NCBI GenBank assembly: GCA_015494775.1
Contig: WGAP01000189.1
Span: 1 to 7,192 of the forward strand
DNA: 7,192 bases
Direction: 5' to 3'
Source of the DNA: Flavobacteriales bacterium
GTDB lineage: Bacteria > Bacteroidota > Bacteroidia > Flavobacteriales > Flavobacteriaceae
Shown: in pieces, positions 1 to 5,998 of the stretch
How the letters are laid out: the number at the start of each line of letters is the position of its first letter
How positions within the stretch are numbered: position 1 is the first letter of the stretch
Notes under the pieces: model-generated
Databases searched by the model: none
What the model saw: the letters and a program-made list of their open reading frames with translations, nothing else
Told to the model about the DNA's origin: nothing
Program-made: the position numbers and the translations under genes

Positions 1-17
1 AAAAATAATGTAGCGGA

Positions 18-93
18 GCAAGACCGAAGGGCTTGCGGAGCCGCCGAGGAAACCGAAGGGTTCCGAGGCCGGCAAGGAGACCGTCAGGGCTCC
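18..93. repeat. Array of three phased hairpins with a shared cap and variable arms
   Basis: Three stem-loops follow one another at 18-36, 48-64 and 76-93, with centres about 29 bases apart. Each has an outer arm, then A-CC, a short loop, and GG-G with the returning arm. The loop is GAA, GAA and GTCA respectively, and an A/G mismatch sits at the same place in all three. The outer arms differ (GCAAG/CTTGC, GGAA/TTCC, GGAG/CTCC) yet still pair. Retained pairing with changed sequence suggests that the fold matters, or that the units descend from one palindromic repeat. I do not recognise a named family. They could be REP-like palindromes or part of a structured RNA. Confidence 0.55.
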
Positions 94-160
94 GCAGCAC
101 GCGAAGGGAGACGCCGCCCGAGCGAATGCAAGAGGCGGCCGGTTCCCGGAGCCCGAGGGG

Positions 161-285
161 AGACAAGCGCGTGGTTAATTATGAGTTTTAAGTTTTGAGT
201 TTTTAGTTGATTTTCAGTTGTTTGCGTTTTCTTTGTATATCGACGGAGCGTGCCGGCTCCCCGAGGTGCGGAACAAGACAAGCGC
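161..285 (+). repeat. 10-base direct repeat flanking the T-rich island
   Basis: AGACAAGCGC occurs at 161-170 and again at 276-285, each time downstream of a CCCGAGG word (152-158 and 260-266). The two copies bracket the AT-rich block and a GC-rich hairpin region. The repeat could be a duplicated unit of the local repeat family or a relic of an insertion. No transposase, terminal inverted repeat or clear target duplication is visible, so I do not call a mobile element. Confidence 0.4.
184..208 (+). repeat. Tandem T-rich heptamer (AGTTTTN) repeat
   Basis: AGTTTT begins at 184, 191 and 198 with an exact seven-base period, and a shortened AGTT follows at 205. The preceding bases (about 174-183) read TTAATTATGA. 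Short periodic AT-rich tracts of this kind are, in my experience, common between genes in Bacteroidota. No coding function is evident. The block may be slippage-prone spacer DNA. Confidence 0.5.
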
Positions 286-324
286 CGCCGCTTGCAAGGC
301 GCGCCGGCTTGTGGAGCCCGCGTA

Positions 325-359
325 AAAGCCCGAAGGGCTTTGGAGCGGCATAATATGCC
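325..359. repeat. Two adjacent perfect hairpins
   Basis: AAAGCCC (325-331) pairs with GGGCTTT (335-341) around a GAA loop, giving seven perfect base pairs. GGCAT (347-351) pairs with ATGCC (355-359) around AAT. The first hairpin is a relative of the array at 18-93: it has the same CC-GAA-GG cap, but a C-G pair replaces the A/G mismatch. No T-run follows either hairpin, so a standard intrinsic terminator on the plus strand is unlikely. Confidence 0.5.
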
Positions 360-392
360 AAGCATTTGCAAAGGCCGGCGTTACGGAAAATT

Positions 393-420
393 TTGCTTCG
401 CGGAATAATTAGTATTTTTG
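393..420 (+). promoter_or_regulatory. Candidate Bacteroidota-type promoter for ftsK
   Basis: TTG at 393-395, a 17-base spacer, and TATTTTTG at 413-420 together match the Bacteroidota consensus of a -33 TTG and a -7 TAnnTTTG with 17-23 bases between. Transcription would be expected to start a few bases after 420. That leaves a leader of roughly 10-20 bases before the ATG at 443 and would exclude the in-frame TTG at 422 as a start codon. No Shine-Dalgarno sequence is seen in the leader, as is usual in the phylum. Confidence 0.55.
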
Positions 421-442
421 CTTGTTATACGTATTTCGCCTT

Positions 443-2809
443 ATGGCCAAGAAAAAAAACGCAAAGAAATCATCCAAAACCAAAACGCAAGCCCGTAGCG
501 GACATTGGCGCAGCATCGGTGCCGGACTGTTGATGTTTGCGGGCTTTTTGATGCTGCTGGCGCAGTTGTCGTTTTTGCTTTACTGGCACGCCGACCAATC
601 GGCCGTGGACATGGCGCGCGACAGCGAGCCGGTGCATAATTGGCTGGGTAAATTGGGAAACGCGTGGGCCTATCGCATTGTTTATCAGGGTTTCGGGTGG
701 GCCGGTTTTGTGTTGCCTTGGCTTGTGATGCTGACGGGTTGGTATTGGTTTCACAAAAAAAACGTATTGGAACTGCTGCGTCATTATTTCCACAATGTGG
801 TGCATTTGATCCTGCTTGCCACCGGATTGGGATTGTTTTTGTCCGGCAAGGGTTTGGCCGGCGGCTTGACGGGTATGCAATGGGCCGAATGGTTGCGGTT
901 TTACACCGGCGGCGTAGGCGCCTACATTGTCTGGACTATATTGGTTTTGTTGTGGTTGGTTTATCTGTTCCGTTGGGAGCCGGAACAAATCAAGCATTTT
1001 GCGGCCAAGGCGGGTCGAATACCGGCAAAAAAGCCCGGATTCGGTTTTAAAAATCCCTTTGGAAAAAAGCCGTCCGAAACCGAATCCGTTTATCCGGCAG
1101 AACGGATTGACGGGCAGGAAGAAACATCCGACCCGTCCACCTTGTTGATTTTGGACGAGGAGCCGGAACAGGAAGTCCCGGCGTCGAACGGCATTAATGA
1201 AAAGCCGAAGGTCGATACCGCATCGGAACCCATACCCGACATTCAAATCGGCGATGACGATACGGTGCAAAACACGCCGGAAACCTTGGTGCAGGAGCAA
1301 GGCGAATACGACCCCACGTTGGATTTAAGCCATTACAACTTTCCTACGTTGGATTTGTTGAAGGATTATGAGAACACCGAAATTGTCGTGAACAAGGACG
1401 AGGTGTTTCAGAACAGGGATATTATCGTGGACACTTTGCAAGATTTCAACGTCAAGGTCAGCGTCAAAAGCGTAACCATCGGGCCTACGGTAACGCTCTA
1501 CGAAGTGGTGCCTGCGCGCGGCGTGCCCATCAACAAAATCAAAGCCCGCGAAGATGATTTGGCTTTGGCGCTTCATGCCAGTGGTATCCGTATCATCGCA
1601 CCCATGCCGGGCCGCGGAACCGTGGGTATCGAAGTGCCCAATACCAATCCGCTCATTGTGCCCATGAAAGATGTTTTGCGCTCGCGGGCCTATGTGGAAA
1701 GCACCATGGAACTGCCCGTGGCATTGGGCAAAGCCATCGACAATTCCACGCACGTGTTCGACCTGACCAAGGCGCCCCACTTGCTTATGGCCGGTGCCAC
1801 CGGTCAAGGAAAATCCGTGGGTTTGAACGTGATTATCAACTCTATTTTGTTCCGTAAACATCCTTCGGAAGTTAAATTCGTGCTCATCGACCCCAAGCGG
1901 GTGGAATTGTCGCTCTACAACAAAATCGAAAAGCATTTCCTGGCCAAACTGCCCGATTTGGACAATGCCATCATCAGCGACGTAACCCAAGCCAAGGACG
2001 TGCTCAACTCCCTGCTCAAAGAAATGTATGAGCGTTATGAACTCCTGCAAAAGGCCAAGGTGCGTAATTTCAAGGAATACAATGCCAAATTCAAGCATCG
2101 CCAATTGAATCCCGAAAACGGCCATCGTTTTTTGCCCTACATTATTCTTGTGGTGGATGAATTTGCCGACCTGATTATGGCCACGGGCAAGGAAGTGGAA
2201 GTGCCCATTACCAAATTGGCCCAAATGGCACGTGCCGTAGGCATCCACTTGATTATTGCCACCCAACGGCCTTCGGTGAATGTGATCACCGGAACCATTA
2301 AGGCCAATTTCCCCATGCGTATCGCTTTTCGCGTTACGGCCAAGGTGGATTCGCGCACCATTTTGGACACGGGCGGCGCCGAAAAACTCATCGGGCGCGG
2401 TGATATGCTCGTTACGGCGGGCAATGATTTGGTGCGCCTGCAATGCGCCTTTATCGATACCGACGAAGTGGAAAAAGTGGCCGATTTTATCGGCAATCAA
2501 CCCGGGTATGCATCGGCCTACGAATTGCCCTTGCCCGACCGCGAAGACGGCGGCGGCGAAGGTTTGGCGCCCGGCGAACGGGACGAATTGTTCCGCGAAG
2601 CGGCCGAAATTGTTGTGGGCACCGGTCAGGGCTCCACGTCCATGCTTCAACGTAAGTTGCAAATCGGCTACAACCGTGCCGGACGTATTATGGACCAATT
2701 GGAAAAAGCCGGCATCGTAGGGCCTGCCCGCGGAAGCAAGCCGCGCGAAGTGTATTTCCAATCCATTATGGAATTGGAACGGTTTTTGGAACCTGACGAT
2801 AATGATTAA
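443..2809 (+). CDS. ftsK: DNA translocase FtsK
   Basis: A complete 788-residue FtsK/SpoIIIE-family translocase. FtsK is a septum-anchored hexameric ATPase that pumps DNA to clear chromosome termini and assist dimer resolution during division. A basic N-terminus (residues 2-14) is followed by four predicted membrane helices (about 25-48, 82-103, 118-136, 157-176). An acidic low-complexity linker runs from about 180 to 300 and is far shorter than the roughly 600-residue linker of E. coli FtsK. The motor carries Walker A GATGQGKS at 451-458 and Walker B LVVDEFAD with D572 and E573. The ATQRPSVNVITG motif and the FR(V)TAKVDSRTILD segment follow. The C-terminal winged-helix gamma domain (about 714-785, including LQIGYNRAGRIMDQLE) is the part that reads orienting DNA sequences in characterised homologues. 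I chose ATG 443 over the in-frame TTG 422 because it begins MAKKK and fits the candidate promoter. It is first in a cluster with lolA and an Lpt-type permease. No damage is seen. Confidence 0.97.
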   Translation: MAKKKNAKKSSKTKTQARSGHWRSIGAGLLMFAGFLMLLAQLSFLLYWHADQSAVDMARDSEPVHNWLGKLGNAWAYRIVYQGFGWAGFVLPWLVMLTGWYWFHKKNVLELLRHYFHNVVHLILLATGLGLFLSGKGLAGGLTGMQWAEWLRFYTGGVGAYIVWTILVLLWLVYLFRWEPEQIKHFAAKAGRIPAKKPGFGFKNPFGKKPSETESVYPAERIDGQEETSDPSTLLILDEEPEQEVPASNGINEKPKVDTASEPIPDIQIGDDDTVQNTPETLVQEQGEYDPTLDLSHYNFPTLDLLKDYENTEIVVNKDEVFQNRDIIVDTLQDFNVKVSVKSVTIGPTVTLYEVVPARGVPINKIKAREDDLALALHASGIRIIAPMPGRGTVGIEVPNTNPLIVPMKDVLRSRAYVESTMELPVALGKAIDNSTHVFDLTKAPHLLMAGATGQGKSVGLNVIINSILFRKHPSEVKFVLIDPKRVELSLYNKIEKHFLAKLPDLDNAIISDVTQAKDVLNSLLKEMYERYELLQKAKVRNFKEYNAKFKHRQLNPENGHRFLPYIILVVDEFADLIMATGKEVEVPITKLAQMARAVGIHLIIATQRPSVNVITGTIKANFPMRIAFRVTAKVDSRTILDTGGAEKLIGRGDMLVTAGNDLVRLQCAFIDTDEVEKVADFIGNQPGYASAYELPLPDREDGGGEGLAPGERDELFREAAEIVVGTGQGSTSMLQRKLQIGYNRAGRIMDQLEKAGIVGPARGSKPREVYFQSIMELERFLEPDDND

Positions 2810-2856
2810 CTTTGGAACACTATTTGTAAATGCTATTTGCCTAAATCGAATTGGAT

Positions 2857-3507
2857 ATGAAAAAAATTTTTGCTCTGATCGGATTATTGATGCTTGTCGG
2901 TTTTGCTCGCCTTGACACGCAGAACGACCCCAAGGCCGAACAATTGCTCGACAAGGTGGCCCGGAAATTTGCATCCTACCGTTCGGTGGCCGTTGAATTT
3001 ACCTACGAACTCTATAATTCCGACGCCCAAGTGCGTCAGGAAACCAACGGTCGCGTTACCATTGCGGGCAATAAATACCGCGCCGAATATATGGGCATTA
3101 CCGATATTTACGACGGACAAAAACGCTATGTGATTGTGCCCGAGACCCAGGAAGTGAACGTTTCCACGCCCAAGGCCGGCGGCGAGGCCGAATTGACGCC
3201 CGCCACGCTTTTCAGTTTTTTCAAAAAGGGCTACCGGATGAAATGGGACATCAGACAACCCGTCCAAGGGCGTTGGATTCAATATGTCAAACTGATTCCG
3301 GTCAAGGAAGATGATAATGTAAAATACGTGTTGCTGGGCATCGACACCAAGACCGATAATATTTACAAGGCCATTATCCGTCAGAACGATGGCACGGTCA
3401 TCACCATTTTGATACGCAAATTCGATGTCAATGTGCCGGTGTCGGACGGGATGTTCCGTTTCGACCGCTCCAAATATCAGGATTACTACTTTAACGATTT
3501 GGATTAA
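2857..3507 (+). CDS. lolA: Outer membrane lipoprotein carrier LolA-like protein
   Basis: A 216-residue secreted protein of the LolA/LolA-like fold. LolA is the periplasmic chaperone that accepts lipoproteins from the inner-membrane Lol transporter and delivers them to the outer membrane. Residues 1-17 form a signal peptide: KK, then a hydrophobic core, with a likely cut after GFA. There is no lipobox cysteine, so the protein should be soluble in the periplasm. The mature part shows the usual Bacteroidota LolA pattern. It opens with DPKAEQLLDKVARKFASYRS and continues with strands around VEFTYEL and GNKYRAEYMG. Next come the DIYDGQKRYVIVPETQEV hairpin, the SFFKKGYRMKW segment and the closing DGMFRFDRSKYQDYYFNDLD. 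Its length is typical. ATG 2857 is preferred to TTG 2851, which would add two residues before the signal. It lies 47 bases after ftsK and 3 bases before the permease gene. LolB is usually absent in this phylum, so this protein may be the only soluble carrier. Confidence 0.9.
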   Translation: MKKIFALIGLLMLVGFARLDTQNDPKAEQLLDKVARKFASYRSVAVEFTYELYNSDAQVRQETNGRVTIAGNKYRAEYMGITDIYDGQKRYVIVPETQEVNVSTPKAGGEAELTPATLFSFFKKGYRMKWDIRQPVQGRWIQYVKLIPVKEDDNVKYVLLGIDTKTDNIYKAIIRQNDGTVITILIRKFDVNVPVSDGMFRFDRSKYQDYYFNDLD

Positions 3508-3510
3508 TCC

Positions 3511-5316
3511 ATGCCCGCCCCGCGCCCCGCAACGCTCCAAAAATATGTGTTGAAGGAATTCCTCCGGCGCTTTGTGCCCGCTTTGGTGGTGCTCTTTTTT
3601 ATATTCGTGCTGCAAACCTTTTGGGTTTATTTCGACGAATTGGCGGGCAAAGGGCTTTCGATGGGCACCATTTTTAAGTTTTTCTACTACTTTTCGCCCA
3701 ATATTTTGCTCTACGCCCTTCCGTTGGCCATCCTGATAGCCGGTTTGATGACCTACGGTAATTTGGGCGAAAACAGTGAGTTGGCCGCCGTCAAGGCCGC
3801 CGGTGTTTCGGTTTGGCGCTCCATGGGTTGGCTCCTTGTTTTCAATGTGTTTTTAGCTGCATTGGTATTGCTTATTGCAAATACTATTCAACCGATTGGT
3901 AATCAAAAATTTACCGAACTACGCACGGCCATTTTACACAAAATGCCTTCGGCGGTTATCCGGCAAGGAATGTTTTCCGAAATCGGGGATTTCAACATCA
4001 AGGTAGCCCGGAAATATGGCCCCGATAAGCGATTTTTGGAAGATGTGATCATTCATCAGGAAGTAAACGGAATTCCCGAAAAAATCATTACGGCCCGGCA
4101 CGGTGAATTTATCAATGACAATGTGCGACAAATTTTGCAATTGCGGCTCACCAACGGGCAATATTTCGAAGACCTGACCCGCCAACAACGCACTTCCAAA
4201 GACCGCAAGCAATTGCCGGCGGTGGATTCGCGTTTCAAGACCTACGTCATCAATATCGATTTGTCCAAAATGAATTCGCTCAAAGAGCGAAAATCCCACA
4301 TGCGCATCTATCATATGATGAATTCGGCCGAATTGGTGCACGCCATCGATTCCCTTCGGAACAAACAAGCCCGCTCCTACCAAAATTTCCTGCACGAATT
4401 GCATCAACGGCACAGTTTGGCGGCCAAGGGAACAAGTGCGGGCAAAGGGTTTCACGCCTTACTGGCCGACACGGGTCTATTTCCACCTTCTTCGCTAAAC
4501 AGTGTCCTTTCGCGCGCGCATAGCAAGTCGCAGGTCAATTTGAATTATCTCAAACGCAAAATTAAGCGTTTTCATGAACAACAAGTGTTTTTGAACAAAT
4601 ACATCCACGCTTTGCACGAAAAATGGTCGTTGCCCTTGTATGTTTTCCTGCTTTTCCTGGTGGGCATTCCGCTGGGCGCCATTATTCGCAAAGGCGGTTT
4701 CGGGCTGCCGTTTGTGTTCGGCCTATTGATTTACACGGGTTTTTATATGCTGGCCATGATAGGCAAAAGTTTGGGCGAAGACGGTATTATTCCGCCTTGG
4801 GCCGGGGCGTGGTTGCCCGTGGTGGCCATTTTGCCTTTGGTGATTTATTTGTTGATTTTGGTCAACAGGCAGAGCGAATTTGTTTTGGGCCGTTGGATAC
4901 GCAAATGGGTAATCCGTTTGGGTTCGGCCATTCGCAAGCAAACCCAGAGCCCCGATGCCATTGTTTGGCCGGGCGCTCCGAAGGACGCGACTTTTGAATG
5001 GGCGCAGTCGCAATACCCGTTGCAAAGGGGTATTTTGTTTTATAAAAAACACGAACCCGATTTCGACAAATTTTTCCGGTTTCTACAAGATTTATTGAAG
5101 CGCACAGGTGCCGACGAAATAACCGGTTATTGGAAACCGGACGACGATTTCAAACGGCGACATAAAATTTTGGGCGACGTGCTGATGATTCATCTTACAC
5201 CCGGTGAGCATTTGATTTCCACCAATTTGGATATTAATTACCGCTATACGGGCCAAGGATTCGAGCCCGTGTTGGGACGTGAAGCCGGTTTTGTTCCCTA
5301 TACGCGACTGCTTTGA
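3511..5316 (+). CDS. LptF/LptG (YjgP/YjgQ) family permease with long C-terminal extension
   Basis: A 601-residue inner-membrane protein of the LptF/LptG family. With the LptB ATPase these permeases extract lipopolysaccharide from the inner membrane and pass it to the periplasmic bridge. Three N-terminal membrane helices lie at about 20-40, 58-82 and 103-127. A large periplasmic region (about 128-370) follows, in which the family places a beta-jellyroll; residues 270-370 look helical and charged. Three more helices lie at about 374-393, 399-418 and 430-451. Family hallmarks include the basic N-terminal KYVLKEFLRRF, the GENSELAAVKAAGVS coupling segment, and HEKWSLPLYVF with GIPLGAIIRKGGFGLPF at the start of the second membrane half. 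Residues 453-601 form a predicted cytoplasmic tail absent from the roughly 360-residue E. coli proteins; long forms do occur in Bacteroidota. I cannot decide between LptF and LptG, so no symbol is given. ATG 3511 lies 3 bases after the lolA stop, implying co-transcription. Confidence 0.92.
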   Translation: MPAPRPATLQKYVLKEFLRRFVPALVVLFFIFVLQTFWVYFDELAGKGLSMGTIFKFFYYFSPNILLYALPLAILIAGLMTYGNLGENSELAAVKAAGVSVWRSMGWLLVFNVFLAALVLLIANTIQPIGNQKFTELRTAILHKMPSAVIRQGMFSEIGDFNIKVARKYGPDKRFLEDVIIHQEVNGIPEKIITARHGEFINDNVRQILQLRLTNGQYFEDLTRQQRTSKDRKQLPAVDSRFKTYVINIDLSKMNSLKERKSHMRIYHMMNSAELVHAIDSLRNKQARSYQNFLHELHQRHSLAAKGTSAGKGFHALLADTGLFPPSSLNSVLSRAHSKSQVNLNYLKRKIKRFHEQQVFLNKYIHALHEKWSLPLYVFLLFLVGIPLGAIIRKGGFGLPFVFGLLIYTGFYMLAMIGKSLGEDGIIPPWAGAWLPVVAILPLVIYLLILVNRQSEFVLGRWIRKWVIRLGSAIRKQTQSPDAIVWPGAPKDATFEWAQSQYPLQRGILFYKKHEPDFDKFFRFLQDLLKRTGADEITGYWKPDDDFKRRHKILGDVLMIHLTPGEHLISTNLDINYRYTGQGFEPVLGREAGFVPYTRLL

Positions 5317-5335
5317 CGGTTTTTTTTCTGTCAAA
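5312..5335 (+). other. Stem-loop spanning the permease stop codon
   Basis: TTTGACGG (5312-5319) pairs with CTGTCAAA (5328-5335), giving eight pairs including one G-T wobble, around a loop of eight T. The permease TGA stop (5314-5316) lies within the stem. The T-run is in the loop rather than after the stem, so this is not a standard intrinsic terminator. It could still mark the 3' end of the ftsK-lolA-permease transcript or protect a processed end. Confidence 0.35.
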
Positions 5336-5398
5336 CTCCGCCATTTTGTTCGTTTTGAAGCTCTTGCACGTTTTTTGCAAGGCAAGATATGAAAGGCA

Positions 5399-5998
5399 AT
5401 GCTGCCAAAATGGCTTAAAATGGAACGGGAACTCCAAAAAATATTGCTTCGCACGGCACGTTTGGCCATCGAAGAAGAATTTACGGGCCGGTCGCTCATT
5501 GACCGGAACGGGCTTTTGCAACGTTATCCCGCATTGGCCGAAAAACGGGCGACCTTTGTAACGCTCAACAAACAACGTTCGGCCGGCGGTTATGCCCTGC
5601 GCGGATGTATCGGTTCCATCCTGCCCGTGCGTCCCTTGCTGGACGATGTGATTTACAACGCCAAAGCCGCCGCTTTTCGCGACCCGCGTTTTCCGCCCTT
5701 GCAACCGGATGAATTACCCCGCGTGCGCATCGAAATATCCATTCTGACGGTTCCGCAGCGGTTGCATTATACCGACACGAACGATTTGCGGCAAAAAATC
5801 CGTCCGGATATCGATGGTGTTATATTGCGTTTGGGCGGTGCGCAGGCCACTTTCCTGCCCCAAGTGTGGGAACAATTGCCCGATTTCGATTTGTTCTTTG
5901 CCCACCTTTGTCAAAAGGCGGGACTGACCGCGGATTGTTTGCGTGCACATCCCGAAATATTCACTTATCAGGTGGAAAAATTCGAAGAAGATGAGTGA
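5399..5998 (+). CDS. amrA: AmmeMemoRadiSam system protein A (AMMECR1 domain)
   Basis: A 199-residue AMMECR1-domain protein, close to the usual length for prokaryotic members. The signature hexapeptide LRGCIG is at residues 67-72, after a helical start (ELQKILLRTARLAIEEEF). Other family blocks are AFRDPRFPPLQPDEL (about 92-106), the IEISILTVPQ strand, DGVILRLGGAQATFLPQVWEQLPD (about 139-162) and the closing CQKAGLTADC with FTYQVEKFEEDE. The human homologue AMMECR1 is named after a deletion syndrome, and the molecular role of the domain is not settled. The invariant LRGCIG, with its cysteine, is a candidate active or binding site (inference). No signal peptide or membrane helix is seen, so the protein should be cytoplasmic. 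ATG 5420 is an alternative start (MERELQ) that fits the family N-terminus slightly better. The gene follows an 82-base gap and overlaps amrS by 8 bases. Confidence 0.93.
   Translation: MLPKWLKMERELQKILLRTARLAIEEEFTGRSLIDRNGLLQRYPALAEKRATFVTLNKQRSAGGYALRGCIGSILPVRPLLDDVIYNAKAAAFRDPRFPPLQPDELPRVRIEISILTVPQRLHYTDTNDLRQKIRPDIDGVILRLGGAQATFLPQVWEQLPDFDLFFAHLCQKAGLTADCLRAHPEIFTYQVEKFEEDE

Larger units (their letters stand above)
1..442. other. Non-coding repeat-rich region upstream of ftsK
   Basis: No convincing gene is visible here on either strand. The one longer minus-strand frame (84-371) is rich in Arg, Ala and Pro, resembles no family I recognise, and runs straight through several hairpins, so I treat it as chance. 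The stretch alternates between GC-rich blocks (about 1-170 and 240-350) and a T-rich block (about 175-240). The GC-rich blocks are full of short inverted repeats and repeated words: CCGAAGGG at 24, 53 and 330, and GGAGC at 15, 37, 148, 245, 313 and 342. One more inverted repeat is GGAGC/GCTCC at 245-260, and another is CAAGCG/CGCTTG at 279-294. The last 50 bases are AT-rich and carry the likely ftsK promoter. The gene to the left lies outside the window, so I cannot tell whether some hairpins serve as its terminator. Confidence 0.7.

Noticed and set aside
161..285. Insertion-sequence remnant between the 10-base direct repeats
   Set aside because: There are no terminal inverted repeats matching each other at the edges and no transposase fragment. 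The repeat may simply belong to the local repeat family.
1..350. CRISPR array or integrated mobile element in the repeat-rich region
   Set aside because: Repeats are short, imperfect and not separated by uniform spacers. No cas gene, transposase or integrase is present.
84..371. 95-codon minus-strand open frame in the upstream region
   Set aside because: It runs through hairpins and the T-rich repeat, has a low-complexity Arg/Ala/Pro composition and no recognisable motif. It is most likely chance.
422..442. TTG start giving a seven-residue longer FtsK
   Set aside because: It would begin at or just beside the expected transcription start and adds LYVFRL before the normal basic N-terminus starting MAKKK.
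2810..2856. Possible promoter before lolA using TTTG 2811-2814 and the CTATTTG repeats at 2820 and 2833
   Set aside because: No full TAnnTTTG is present. The TATTTG sequences lack two bases of the consensus, and read-through from ftsK is simpler.
1325..2974. 549-codon minus-strand open frame opposite ftsK, and a similar 354-codon frame at 5961-7025 opposite amrS
   Set aside because: Both lie opposite unmistakable conserved genes. Their translations are rich in His, Gly, Phe and Gln with no domain I recognise, as expected from reading the complement of a biased coding frame.
5943..5990. GTG start giving a 16-residue longer AmrS
   Set aside because: It lies wholly inside amrA, whereas the ATG at 5991 gives a normal family N-terminus and a typical short overlap.
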